In this document: piece after piece, positions 33,111 through 42,064 of the stretch
Layout: every line of letters begins with the position of its first letter
Numbering within the stretch: the first letter of the stretch is position 1
Assembly: GCA_900143635.1 (NCBI GenBank)
Contig: FREY01000003.1
Span: forward strand, 387,220-451,219
Length of the DNA stretch: 64,000 nt
Origin: Rhodobacteraceae bacterium Alg231-04
GTDB taxonomy: Bacteria > Pseudomonadota > Alphaproteobacteria > Rhodobacterales > Rhodobacteraceae
Direction: 5' to 3'
Made by a program: the position numbers and the translations under genes
Notes under the pieces: model-generated
Told to the model about the DNA's origin: nothing
Databases searched by the model: none
The model's input: the letters and a program-made list of their open reading frames with translations, nothing else

Positions 33111-35180
33111 TTACTCCGCTGCCAGTTCGGTGATTTCGCGGCGGAAGGGCAGATCATCGCCAATGTCTTCACCGTCCAGCTCGCGGGCATAGCGGTGACC
33201 GGCATAGGTGGCCCAGGCAATCGGGCCCGGTGCGTTTGCATCACCGATGATCTTGACCGACTTGATTCCAGCATCCGCCCATTCGTCTTCGCGGGCCTTC
33301 AGGTCAGTGTAGACGCTGTTGTTCTCCAGTTTCGACGACACCATAACCACAGCATCACAGCCGAAATCCATGTTCATATCGGTGAAGGAGCAGTTCGATT
33401 TCACATGGCCCGATGCGATCTCGGTCACACCGCGGTTGAGCACGATACTCACGCCCATTTCCGCCAGTTTCTTGTGGATCGCGTGTTGTTCCAGCGTGTT
33501 ATTGGTCCATTCGCTGAGGTAGGCGGCGGGGGTTATGATCGTCACCTCGCAGCCCTCCTTCGCCAGCAGTTCGGCCAGAACACCGCCCATATAGTAGTGA
33601 TCATCATCATAGATCACGACCTTACCGCTGGGGCGTTGGCCATCCATGATATCGTCCGGCGTGTAGATCGGCATTGATGCGTCTGTCGCAAAAGGCACCA
33701 CATGCTGGCGGGAAACCCCGTCACGGCGCCATTTGGCGCCAGTGGCGATGCAGACGTTTTCAAAGCCAAATTCCAGAATGCTCTCGGCATCCAGCGCACT
33801 GTCGAAATATGTTTCAACGTTGGGCTTCTGGCTGATCTGGTAGTCGCGGTAATCCACCACACGGCCCCAGGCCGACAGACCCGGCAGTTCGCGCTCACGC
33901 GTTACCCGGCCGCCCACCTGCGTTCCCGCCTCGGCGATGGCCACGTCATAACCACGTTCAGACAGGGCGCGCGAAGCTTCCAGACCGGCAGGACCGGAGC
34001 CCACGACAAGCACGTTTTCACTGCTGCCCTTGGTGTTCATCCGCTCGGGATGCCAGCCCTTGCGCCATTCCTCCATGAAGGTCGGGTTCTGGGTGCAGCG
34101 GCTGATCGACATGGTCATGTCACCTGTGATGCAGATGTTGCAGCCGATGCATTCGCGGATGTCTTCAACCCGGCCTTCGTCGATCTTGCGTGGAATGAAC
34201 GGGTCAGCAATCGAGGGGCGGGCACAGCCGATCATGTCCAGCGTGCCGGATTTGACCATTTTGGCCATCACATCCGGCGAGGTAAAGCGGCCAACGCCAA
34301 CGATGGGCTTGTCCGTCAGTTCGTGAATGCCACGCACCAGTTCTTCTTGCGCCGCCTCTTCCTTGAAACGCGACGGGCCGGAACAGTCTTCCCATGCCCC
34401 CTGCGCCAGATCCCAGATGTCCGGCAGATTTCGGTTCATCTCGACAAAGTCGCGCACTTCGGCGTTAGAGAAGCCAAGCTCGCCGATGGTTTCATCCAGG
34501 GACACCCGCAGTGCGATGCCCATGCTGTCGCCCACGGCCTCTTTGATGTCGGCGATGACCTCCTGCGCAAACCGCGAGCGGTTTTCCAGGCTGCCGCCGT
34601 ATTCATCCGTACGGTGGTTGGTGGCGCGGCTGAGGAAGTGCTGAAAGATACCAAAGCCATGCGCGCCATAAAGGTTGATCAGGTCGAACCCGGCCATTTT
34701 CGAGCGTTTCGCTGCATTCACAAACCAGCGGCGCAGGTTGGTGATGTCCTGCTTGTCCAGCGCACGCGCCTGCACCGGATCATTGGTAAAGGTGCGGATC
34801 GGCTGAGCAGAGACCGCCAGCGGCACTTCCTTGGAATACAGGTTCGGGCCGTTGACGCCGGAATAGGCCAGCTGAATACCCGCCAGCGCGCCGTGTTCCT
34901 TCATCTTCTCGGACATGCGACGCAGCTGCGGGATGTCTTTGTCCTCCCACAGGCGCAGCTCAATGAAAGGAGTGATTTCCGAGGTATGGTGCATCTCGCA
35001 CTGTTCGGTGAAGATCACGCCCCAGCCGCCCTCGGATTTGATGCCGCGCATCGCAGCTGCCGCAGAAGGATCGCGGTAGCCGCCACCGTTGCAATGGGGC
35101 ACCTGATAGAAACGGTTTTTCGAGGTGACCGGGCCAATTTGCATCGGTTCAAACAGGATGTCGTAGCGGGGATCGCGCAA
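33111..35180 (-). CDS. TMADH/DMADH-like flavoprotein demethylase (second paralog)
   Basis: A 689-residue enzyme with the same plan as the protein at 14371: FMN barrel with the covalent-flavin Cys in RFYQVPHCNG, cluster cysteines CIGCNIC plus RCTQNP, and a C-terminal nucleotide-binding domain (VLVVGSGPAGLEA). The catalytic Tyr/His is LYGAH and the Arg is ALRVSLD. The residue equivalent to TMADH Tyr-60 is Gln (FTEQCEM), the change that I recall distinguishes dimethylamine from trimethylamine dehydrogenase, and Trp-355 is absent. A secondary N-methyl amine such as an N-methyl amino acid is therefore the best guess. TTG 35180 is the likely start: AAGGAG lies 7 nt upstream, and the ATG at 35222 has no site. 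Confidence 0.88.
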   Translation of the reverse strand: MRDPRYDILFEPMQIGPVTSKNRFYQVPHCNGGGYRDPSAAAAMRGIKSEGGWGVIFTEQCEMHHTSEITPFIELRLWEDKDIPQLRRMSEKMKEHGALAGIQLAYSGVNGPNLYSKEVPLAVSAQPIRTFTNDPVQARALDKQDITNLRRWFVNAAKRSKMAGFDLINLYGAHGFGIFQHFLSRATNHRTDEYGGSLENRSRFAQEVIADIKEAVGDSMGIALRVSLDETIGELGFSNAEVRDFVEMNRNLPDIWDLAQGAWEDCSGPSRFKEEAAQEELVRGIHELTDKPIVGVGRFTSPDVMAKMVKSGTLDMIGCARPSIADPFIPRKIDEGRVEDIRECIGCNICITGDMTMSISRCTQNPTFMEEWRKGWHPERMNTKGSSENVLVVGSGPAGLEASRALSERGYDVAIAEAGTQVGGRVTRERELPGLSAWGRVVDYRDYQISQKPNVETYFDSALDAESILEFGFENVCIATGAKWRRDGVSRQHVVPFATDASMPIYTPDDIMDGQRPSGKVVIYDDDHYYMGGVLAELLAKEGCEVTIITPAAYLSEWTNNTLEQHAIHKKLAEMGVSIVLNRGVTEIASGHVKSNCSFTDMNMDFGCDAVVMVSSKLENNSVYTDLKAREDEWADAGIKSVKIIGDANAPGPIAWATYAGHRYARELDGEDIGDDLPFRREITELAAE

Positions 35181-35284
35181 TTTCTGTCTCCTTGCTGCAT
35201 CTGTGCTGCATCTTTGGCGCATAGGATGACAGTATGGGCAGCGGCAGGAAAGTCAGGCTTGCGGAACCATTGCTTAGGCGGGGT

Positions 35285-36217
35285 CTAATCCGCGCCACGA
35301 ATACCTGGCACGCTGTCTGATGTTATCATTTTTTTACAGTGACTTACGAAAGCTTTCACCGTGCTGGTGCCACCTGCCCCGCGGGCCATGATCAGCCCCA
35401 TTCGCATCGGCCGCACGTCGCCCTCCAGCGGCATGAAGCACAGGGCGCCACCATCCGGGGATCGTTCGCTCAATGGTCGGATATTGGCGATGGAATAGCC
35501 AAATCCGTTGGCAACCAGACTGCGCATCACCCCCATGTCACGGGTACGCTCGCCGATCTTTGGTTTCAGCCCGGCATTGGTAAACACGGACAGGAAATAT
35601 TCCGAGCTCAGCGGCAGATCCAGAAGCACCATCGGGTGTTCAATCAGATCCTCAACCGCGACTGTCGCGCGCGTGGACAGGGGGTGATCCTCGGCAGCCA
35701 GAACATAGGGCGGCAGATCCACCAGCGGGATGAATTCCAGATCGGCAGGAATATCCAGATCATAGCTCAGCGCGATGTCCAGTTCGGCGCGGCGGATCTG
35801 GCTGAAAATCTCGGACTGGTTCAGCTCCACCTGCCTGAAACGCACCTCCGGGTGATCGGTCTCAAAGCTGCGTCGCACCCGTGGCACGATATATTGGGCA
35901 AAGGTCACAAGGCAGCCGATGGTCAATGGGCCCTGCACATTGCCAGAGATATCACCGGCCATACTGGTCAGCAGCTCTGCCTCGCGCAGCACCTTTTGGG
36001 ATTGCTCCATCAGGCGCTGGCCGGCGGTCGTCAGTGAAAGGCCCTGCGCATGTTTGCGGACAAACAGTGCCAGGCCAAACTCCTCCTCCAGCTGCGCCAC
36101 GGCGGCAGAAATGGAGGGAGAGGAGACATTCACCTTATCACTGGCGGCAGCAATGGAGCCGCATTCGCCAACGGCGGTGAAATATTCAAGCTGGCGCAGG
36201 GTGTATCGCAGGGGCAT
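35285..36217 (-). CDS. LysR-family transcriptional regulator
   Basis: A 310-residue LysR regulator. The N-terminal winged helix-turn-helix is RQLEYFTAVGECGSIAAAS followed by VSSPSISAAVAQLEEEFG; the rest is the periplasmic-binding-like effector domain. It is unusual in lying inside the operon, in the same direction, between the aldehyde dehydrogenase (52-bp gap) and the demethylase (104-bp gap), and not divergent from its targets. The 104-bp gap after it contains a tandem ATGCAGCA repeat and a TACTGT -10-like box, so the demethylase may also have its own promoter. The effector is presumably the operon's substrate or an intermediate. Confidence 0.9.
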   Translation of the reverse strand: MPLRYTLRQLEYFTAVGECGSIAAASDKVNVSSPSISAAVAQLEEEFGLALFVRKHAQGLSLTTAGQRLMEQSQKVLREAELLTSMAGDISGNVQGPLTIGCLVTFAQYIVPRVRRSFETDHPEVRFRQVELNQSEIFSQIRRAELDIALSYDLDIPADLEFIPLVDLPPYVLAAEDHPLSTRATVAVEDLIEHPMVLLDLPLSSEYFLSVFTNAGLKPKIGERTRDMGVMRSLVANGFGYSIANIRPLSERSPDGGALCFMPLEGDVRPMRMGLIMARGAGGTSTVKAFVSHCKKMITSDSVPGIRGAD

Positions 36218-36269
36218 GGCCCAATTATCCTCCCCACGCGCAGCTTCTTCAAGTGCGGATCAGCGCCAT

Positions 36270-37766
36270 TCAGGCTTTGTATTTGATCCAGGTGGTTTTC
36301 AGCGCGGTATATTTTTCCAACGAGTGCAGCGACAAGTCACGGCCAAAGCCCGACTGCTTCATACCGCCAAAGGGTGTTTGCGCCGACAGCGCATCGACGG
36401 TGTTCACAGAGACAGTCCCAACATGCAAACGATCCGCCACCCGACAGGCCCGGTTGAGGTTATCGGTCCAAACCGAGGCCGCCAACCCGTAGATACTGTC
36501 ATTGGCCATGGTCACAGCCTCGTCTTCGCTGTCAAAGGCGACGATCGACAGAACAGGCCCAAAGATCTCATCACGTGCCAGCGGATCATCGTGCGATACG
36601 TCATCAAAGATTGTCGGCTGCACAAAACAGCCCTTGCCATCAACGGTGACACGGTCGCCACCCGCCACCAGATTGGCCGATGTCTTGCCCGCCTCGATGG
36701 AGCGCATGATGCCCTGTGTCTGCTTTTCGCTGACAATCGCCCCCATCTTGGAGGCCGGATCCAGCGGATTACCCGGCTGCATCGCCTCTGCCCGCGCGAT
36801 CATCTTCTCGACAAAGGCATCCTTGATGGAGCGCTCCACATAAAGCCGCGAGTTGGCCGAACAGACCTCGCCCTGATTGAAGAAGATGCCAAAGGCTGCC
36901 ATGTCAGCTGCGGCATCCAGATCCTCACAATCGGCGAAGATCAGGTTGGGGGATTTACCGCCAGTTTCTGGCCAGACCTGTTTCAGGTTTGACTGACCGG
37001 AATACTGCATGAACATCTTGCCGATTGCGGTCGACCCAGTAAAGGCGAGGCAGTCCACATCCATATGCAGACCCAGTGCCTTGCCCGCCGTCGCGCCGTA
37101 ACCCGGCACCACGTTGAACACCCCATCCGGCACGCCTGCCTCGGCTGCCAGCTCCGCCAGGCGCAGCGCGCTCAGGGGCGATTGCTCAGCTGGTTTCAAA
37201 ACGACAGAGTTGCCTGCAGCCAGCGCCGCAGCGCCCTTCCAAGTGGCCATATCCAGCGGGAAGTTCCACGGTGTCACCGCCCCGACAACACCCAGCGGCA
37301 CGCGGGAAATCAGCGCCAGATCACCGGGCGCGGTTGGCGCGACCTCATCATAGACCTTGTCGATGGCCTCGGCATACCATTGGAAGAAATGCGCCGATCC
37401 CGGTGCGTCCACGGTCACCGCATCTGTCACCAGCTTGCCCATGTCGAGGCTATCCAGCAGCGCCATCTCTTCCAGATTGGCGCGGATCAGATCGGCCAGT
37501 TTCAACAGGATCGCCTTGCGATCCCCCGGCGCCATCCGCGACCAGCGACCGTCTTCAAAGGCGGCCCGCCCGGCAGCAACCGCCCGGTTCACATCCGCTT
37601 CACCACAGGAGGCAACTTCGGCCAGAACCGCATCTGTGGCCGGGTTGATGCTCTGAAACACCTCGCCCGAGGCCGCATCAACGAACTTGCCGTCAATGAA
37701 GGCCTGATTGCGGAAGCTGAGGGCGGCCGCCTTGCGGGTCCAGTCCTGGAATGAGTTCGCGCTCAT
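36270..37766 (-). CDS. NAD(P)+ aldehyde dehydrogenase, PuuC-like
   Basis: A 498-residue aldehyde dehydrogenase. The catalytic Cys is in NQGEVCSANSRL, the general-base Glu in PETGGKSPN, and the cofactor region has VTPWNFPLD and FTGSTAIG. It is closest in pattern to PuuC-type enzymes that oxidise gamma-glutamyl-aminobutyraldehyde and other omega-aldehydes. In this operon it would oxidise a semialdehyde formed after ring cleavage or deamination. GGGAG lies upstream of the ATG. It is 24 bp after the DUF1028 gene. Confidence 0.92.
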   Translation of the reverse strand: MSANSFQDWTRKAAALSFRNQAFIDGKFVDAASGEVFQSINPATDAVLAEVASCGEADVNRAVAAGRAAFEDGRWSRMAPGDRKAILLKLADLIRANLEEMALLDSLDMGKLVTDAVTVDAPGSAHFFQWYAEAIDKVYDEVAPTAPGDLALISRVPLGVVGAVTPWNFPLDMATWKGAAALAAGNSVVLKPAEQSPLSALRLAELAAEAGVPDGVFNVVPGYGATAGKALGLHMDVDCLAFTGSTAIGKMFMQYSGQSNLKQVWPETGGKSPNLIFADCEDLDAAADMAAFGIFFNQGEVCSANSRLYVERSIKDAFVEKMIARAEAMQPGNPLDPASKMGAIVSEKQTQGIMRSIEAGKTSANLVAGGDRVTVDGKGCFVQPTIFDDVSHDDPLARDEIFGPVLSIVAFDSEDEAVTMANDSIYGLAASVWTDNLNRACRVADRLHVGTVSVNTVDALSAQTPFGGMKQSGFGRDLSLHSLEKYTALKTTWIKYKA

Positions 37767-37790
37767 GGGGTATCTCCCTGAAAATAGGTA

Positions 37791-38465
37791 TTATTCGTCG
37801 CCCGGAACGCCGTAAGACGGCGCCTCGCGCGGGTCCAGCGCACGCTGGACATAGGCCTCCAGCTGGGGTTTATAGACCTCCCAGGCGGTGGCGATGTTCT
37901 CAATGGGGCAATCTTCAGTCCAGTCACAGCGCAGCTCGGCCACCGGCCAGGCCACCTTGTCGACGATCAGCATGCCGGCAGAGTGCACCGGCCCTGCCTC
38001 ACCGCCCGCCGCCAGCCCGGCGCGCATCGCCGCAATCAGCCGGTCACCAACGTGGCCAGTCGCTGTTTCAAACCCATCCGCAATCGCCTGACAGATGCCG
38101 TCATTGGCCAAAAGATTCCCGCCCGAGGCAACATCCCTGCCTTCAGCCTGCGTCCAGATACCCAGCGAATTAGGCCCCGAATGGATGGCCGTACGCCCCT
38201 GTGCATCGATGGCCAGCACCTGCCGGTACTCAATGAAACGACCCAGATCACGCACGCCCGCAATCGCCTCACCGGCCGACATGCCACCCTGCATCATATC
38301 CAGCGCCAAGGGCCCCAGCGACGGGTCGGTGATATTCTGGCTCGCCACTGCGCCGACGCCTGCGCGCGCAAAGGCGCAGCGCGCCGCCACCGCCGGAGAA
38401 GACGATGAAATCGCCATTCCAAACATGCCCGTCTCAGCGCAGCGCGCCACCAGCGAAAACGTCAT
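37791..38465 (-). CDS. DUF1028 (Ntn-hydrolase-like) protein
   Basis: A 224-residue protein of the DUF1028 family, which is structurally related to Ntn hydrolases. Family blocks are TFSLVARCAETGMFGMAIS at the N-terminus, SQNITDPSLG near residue 62 and NLLANDGI near 117. No activity is firmly known to me; an amide- or lactam-hydrolysing role is plausible from fold and from its place between a RidA-family protein and an aldehyde dehydrogenase. AGAGGAA lies before the ATG. It is part of the tightly spaced minus-strand operon. Confidence 0.87.
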   Translation of the reverse strand: MTFSLVARCAETGMFGMAISSSSPAVAARCAFARAGVGAVASQNITDPSLGPLALDMMQGGMSAGEAIAGVRDLGRFIEYRQVLAIDAQGRTAIHSGPNSLGIWTQAEGRDVASGGNLLANDGICQAIADGFETATGHVGDRLIAAMRAGLAAGGEAGPVHSAGMLIVDKVAWPVAELRCDWTEDCPIENIATAWEVYKPQLEAYVQRALDPREAPSYGVPGDE

Positions 38466-38531
38466 CCCAATTTCCTCTTGCTCAAAATATCCTCGGGGGG
38501 TTTCGGGGGGCAGACAGCCCCCCGTGCAACC

Positions 38532-38969
38532 TCAATCCGGAATAACCGCCGTGCCGTCAATCTCAACCAGCCAATCGGGACGCGCCAACGCCTGCACAAC
38601 AAGACCGGTCGACACGGGATGCACACCTTTGATGTATTCGCCCATGGTGCGATAGACCGCCTCGCGATGACGCACGTCGGTGATATAGACCACCACTTTC
38701 ACCAAGTGCTCCATCTCGCCGCCGCATTCTTCGATCAGCTGCTTGATGTTCTGCATCACCTTATGGGTCTGTTCGACCGGGTCATGGCTTTCGATGTTTT
38801 TGGCATCGTCCAGGTTCTGCGGGCACTGGCCGCGCAGATAGACTGTCTTGCCACCTGTGGTCACCACCGCCTGACACAGATCGTTGTCCAGATTCTGTTC
38901 GGGATAGGTCTCGGCGGTATTGAATTTGCGGATACGGGTATGGGCCACTTGTTCTTCCTTATCGGTCAT
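38532..38969 (-). CDS. RidA/YjgF-family protein
   Basis: A 145-residue RidA-family protein. The pattern VYLRGQCPQNLD, then QTHKVMQNIKQLIEECGG and VVVYITDVRHRE is characteristic. RidA proteins hydrolyse reactive enamines and imines; homologs in aromatic pathways act as deaminases of ring-cleavage products. ATG 38969 starts the fold, 13 bp after the monooxygenase stop, though without a strong ribosome site, so coupling to the upstream gene is likely. In this operon it would hydrolyse an imine or enamine made by the flavin monooxygenase or demethylase. Confidence 0.88.
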   Translation of the reverse strand: MTDKEEQVAHTRIRKFNTAETYPEQNLDNDLCQAVVTTGGKTVYLRGQCPQNLDDAKNIESHDPVEQTHKVMQNIKQLIEECGGEMEHLVKVVVYITDVRHREAVYRTMGEYIKGVHPVSTGLVVQALARPDWLVEIDGTAVIPD

Positions 38970-38982
38970 GTCTTGTCGCAAA

Positions 38983-40248
38983 TCACGAGATGATCGCGGC
39001 GTCACCATTATATTCCAGATAGTTGCGTTGGATCGCGATCCGGTCTGCCACATGTTTTGCATCATGCCAGACACCCCACAAGAAGGCCGAGCCGCGGCGC
39101 GACTGCCAGGGCAGGCCCAGGAAGTAGATGTCGGGCTCAACCGAAACTCCGCGCTGGTGGATTGGCGCGCCTTTTTCGTCAAAGGCATCCATATCCATCC
39201 AGTCGAAATCCTGACGGAAACCCGTGGCCCAAAGGATGGTCGTGATGCCCTCCTTGGCCAGATCAACGCTGTCCAGCGGGTTGGTCAGGCAGTCTGCATC
39301 CGGGAAACTGTTACGCGCTTCGGGTTCTTCGGGCAGATCAATGCCGGTGCGGGCGACATATGCATCCGCCATGTCCAGCAGTTCATTATAGTTGGCATCA
39401 CCTGCGGCCACATTGGCATGCAGCTGGTCGTCAAACGTCAGCACCCCATCCGCAAAGCTCTCGGTCCGCCCCGTCAGGATCACGCCTTCCTGTGCCAGAC
39501 GGCGGAAATCCATCGTGTGGCCGCCATTGGCCCCGCTGACAGAGATGGTCACATGTTCGGTGCCGGGCTTCATCGCCGAGACATCCCACAGGCCGAGAAC
39601 GCCCAGCCACCAGCAGAAATCACGGCCACGGTAGCGGCGCGGAGGGCGGTCGTGCGGGCCAACCGACAGGAACACTTTGCGACCCGCACGGTTCAGCTCA
39701 TCCGCGATCTGCGCCCCGGAGGAGCCTGCACCAACAACCATGACAGCCCCTTCGGCCAGCTGGTCCGGATTGCGGTAGTTGTAGGAATGGATCTGCTCGA
39801 CACCCGCCTCTGCGGGAACCACCGGCGGAATGACAGGGTGCTGAAAGGCGCCTGTGGCCGCAACGATGCGCTTGGCCTCAATCTCACCTGCTGAAGTTTG
39901 CACCAGGAAGCCAGCCTTGCCCGGCAGCCGTGTCGCCTTGGTCACTTCAACACCGGTGCGGATCGGGGCATTCACCATTTCCGCGTAGTCAACAAGGTAT
40001 TGGGCAAACCGGTCTTTGGAAACAAAGGAGTCCGGGTCACAATCGGCAAATTCCATGTTCGGAAACCGGTCATGCCAGGCCGGGCCATTTGCCACCATCG
40101 CATCCCAGCGGCCTGTCCGCCAGGCTTCGGCAACACGCGCCTTTTCCAGCACGATATGCGGCACGCCAAATTTCCCCAGGTGTTCGCTCATCGCGATTCC
40201 GGCCTGACCGGCCCCGACCACCAGCGTGTCTGTTTTTTCAATCGGCAT
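38983..40248 (-). CDS. Flavin-dependent monooxygenase, CzcO/FMO type
   Basis: A 421-residue FAD/NADPH protein of the flavin-containing or Baeyer-Villiger monooxygenase-like family. The FAD Rossmann motif is VVGAGQAGIA near residue 8, the NADPH motif VVGAGSSGAQIA near 175, and the late ATG motif is ILWATGF. The protein lacks a clear full FMO identifying motif, so it might hydroxylate nitrogen or carbon of a small substrate. ATG 40248 has GAGGA 7 nt upstream; the frame extends 14 codons further. It is the first gene of a seven-gene minus-strand unit with RidA, DUF1028, ALDH, LysR, demethylase and deacylase. A good promoter candidate lies 60-90 bp upstream. Confidence 0.87.
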   Translation of the reverse strand: MPIEKTDTLVVGAGQAGIAMSEHLGKFGVPHIVLEKARVAEAWRTGRWDAMVANGPAWHDRFPNMEFADCDPDSFVSKDRFAQYLVDYAEMVNAPIRTGVEVTKATRLPGKAGFLVQTSAGEIEAKRIVAATGAFQHPVIPPVVPAEAGVEQIHSYNYRNPDQLAEGAVMVVGAGSSGAQIADELNRAGRKVFLSVGPHDRPPRRYRGRDFCWWLGVLGLWDVSAMKPGTEHVTISVSGANGGHTMDFRRLAQEGVILTGRTESFADGVLTFDDQLHANVAAGDANYNELLDMADAYVARTGIDLPEEPEARNSFPDADCLTNPLDSVDLAKEGITTILWATGFRQDFDWMDMDAFDEKGAPIHQRGVSVEPDIYFLGLPWQSRRGSAFLWGVWHDAKHVADRIAIQRNYLEYNGDAAIIS

Positions 40249-40310
40249 CTGTTGATCCTCTGTTGGCGTCTGGAACGACCGATCAGACAAGCCGCCGCAT
40301 TCACGGACGG

Positions 40311-40339
40311 ATCATAAGAATCTTGCAATGAGGGGTCAG
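40311..40339 (-). promoter_or_regulatory. Candidate promoter of the monooxygenase operon
   Basis: On the minus strand CTGACC (40339-40334), a 17-bp spacer and TATGAT (40316-40311) make a good sigma-70 match. The spacer contains the small dyad AAGA-T-TCTT, a possible LysR contact. The remainder of the 40249-40548 gap holds one strong hairpin and no gene that I can support. Confidence 0.5.
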
Positions 40340-40484
40340 CAATGCTGCCGGTCGCGTTTCAATCGCAAAGTCCCACGCCGGGCCGTTTTCACGAAAGAAC
40401 TGTTTGGCTTATTTCTGCTTTGACTATGCCTAAGACCCGGCATTTTCGGTTGCCCGTCCAGGCAAAGCTGACCCTGAAACGGCA

Positions 40485-40515
40485 TTGGGCCAAGGCGAAA
40501 AACGCCTTGGCCCAA
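40485..40515 (-). terminator. Strong hairpin after tctA
   Basis: Perfect 13-bp stem TTGGGCCAAGGCG at 40485-40497 and CGCCTTGGCCCAA at 40503-40515 with loop AAAAA, located 34 bp past the tctA stop. It has no T tract after the stem. It should end the tctCBA transcript and insulate the monooxygenase operon. Confidence 0.65.
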
Positions 40516-40548
40516 GGTACTGTCATACCCGCTGACAGCGGAGGGTGG

Positions 40549-42054
40549 TCAGTCCGTGATCCGCTGCGGCTTTTTCATGATGTTGCGCAGGAACATTGGC
40601 GCCACAAAGCCGGCAACGGCCACCGCCCAAAGCGTAATCGCAATGCCCGAGCTGAACAGGTAGGTCCAATCCCCGTCCGACAGCACCATCGCACGGCGCA
40701 GGCTGTCCTCCATATGACCGCCCAGCAAAATGCCCAGAATGATCGGAACCGTTGGCACATCCAGCTTGCGCAGAACCCAGCCCAGCACCCCGAAGGCGAC
40801 CATCAGCAGCAGATCAAAGTAGCTGCCCGACAGGGAATAAATGCCAACAAAACTGACCATGGTCACACCCGGAAGCAGCACCCAGGGCGGCACGGACAGG
40901 ATTTTCACGAAGATACGCACCATCGGTACATTCATCAGCAACAACACGAAGTTGGCGATCAACAGCGACGCAATCAACCCCCAGACGACCTCGGGCCGTT
41001 CGGTGAACAAAGTTGGACCGGGAGTGATGTTCAGTGTCATCAGCAGCGCCAGCAGAACCGCGGTGGTACCGGACCCCGGCACGCCCAGCGTCAGCATCGG
41101 CACCAGCGCCCCGCCCGCTGCCGCGTTATTGCCTGCCTCAGGTGCGGCGACACCCTTGGCAACGCCGGTACCAAATTTGCCTTCCTCTCCGGCGACGGAC
41201 TTCTCCGACATATAGGCCAGGAAAGACCCGAGCGAGGCCCCTGCCCCCGGCAGCACGCCGGCAATGAAGCCGATGACCGAGGCACGCAACTGGGTCCAGC
41301 GGGTGTCCCAGATATCAGCCCAAGGCACCCGCACCTTATCCAGTTTGACGCCGATGGATGTGTTTTTCCCGTGGCTCTCGATGAAAAAGAACACCTCGGC
41401 GATGGCAAACAGGCCGACGATGGCGACCAGAAAATCGATGCCGTCGAACAGATGCATATTGCCAAAGGTCAGTCGTGGCAGGCCTGAATTATTGTCGACC
41501 CCGATCATGGCGATGCCCAGACCGATGCAGGAAGCAATCGCCGCCTTGGCCTGATTGTTGGATGCAATGCCACCAAGAGTGGCAAAGGCCAGCAGATAGA
41601 GGGCGAAATACTCGGCCGGGCCAAATTTGAAAGCGACCCGCGCCAACAGCGGCGCCAGCAGCATTAGTCCGACAGTGGACAAAAACGCTCCGGTGAAGGA
41701 GGCCACGCCGGAGATGACCAGCGCGTCACCCGCCCGGCCGGCTTTGGCCATCGGATAACCATCAAGCGTTGTCATCAGGGCAGGTTCGTCGCCTGGAATA
41801 TTCAGCAGGATCGACGAAATCCGCCCGCCGTACATGGCGCCGTAGTAGACAGCTGTCATCAGCACCAGCGCCGATGTTGCATCCAGCCCCATTGAGAAGG
41901 TCAGCGGGATCAGAATGGCGACACCGTTGGAGGGGCCCAGCCCCGGAAGCGCGCCGATGATGGTGCCGATAAAGCAGCCAAAAACCGCCAGCATCAGGGT
42001 ATAGGGGCTCAGCGCGATGCCGAAGCCGATCGCGAGATTGTTTAACAAATCCAT
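40549..42054 (-). CDS. tctA: Tripartite tricarboxylate transporter large subunit TctA
   Basis: Large membrane subunit of a TTT-family secondary importer; 501 residues with about 11-12 helices. Signature blocks are GALPGLGPSNGVAILIPL near residue 30 and EAGNNAAAGGALVPMLTLG in the middle. It starts at ATG 42054 with GAGGA upstream; the frame is open 13 codons further. It comes last in tctC-tctB-tctA, 10 bp after tctB. The family takes up citrate, tartrate, aromatic acids and others; the receptor decides the substrate. Confidence 0.93.
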   Translation of the reverse strand: MDLLNNLAIGFGIALSPYTLMLAVFGCFIGTIIGALPGLGPSNGVAILIPLTFSMGLDATSALVLMTAVYYGAMYGGRISSILLNIPGDEPALMTTLDGYPMAKAGRAGDALVISGVASFTGAFLSTVGLMLLAPLLARVAFKFGPAEYFALYLLAFATLGGIASNNQAKAAIASCIGLGIAMIGVDNNSGLPRLTFGNMHLFDGIDFLVAIVGLFAIAEVFFFIESHGKNTSIGVKLDKVRVPWADIWDTRWTQLRASVIGFIAGVLPGAGASLGSFLAYMSEKSVAGEEGKFGTGVAKGVAAPEAGNNAAAGGALVPMLTLGVPGSGTTAVLLALLMTLNITPGPTLFTERPEVVWGLIASLLIANFVLLLMNVPMVRIFVKILSVPPWVLLPGVTMVSFVGIYSLSGSYFDLLLMVAFGVLGWVLRKLDVPTVPIILGILLGGHMEDSLRRAMVLSDGDWTYLFSSGIAITLWAVAVAGFVAPMFLRNIMKKPQRITD

Positions 42055-42064
42055 GGAGATGTCC

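Noticed and set aside
33702-35288. Plus-strand open frame of 528 codons
   Set aside because: Shadow of the second TMADH-like gene; no recognisable protein pattern.
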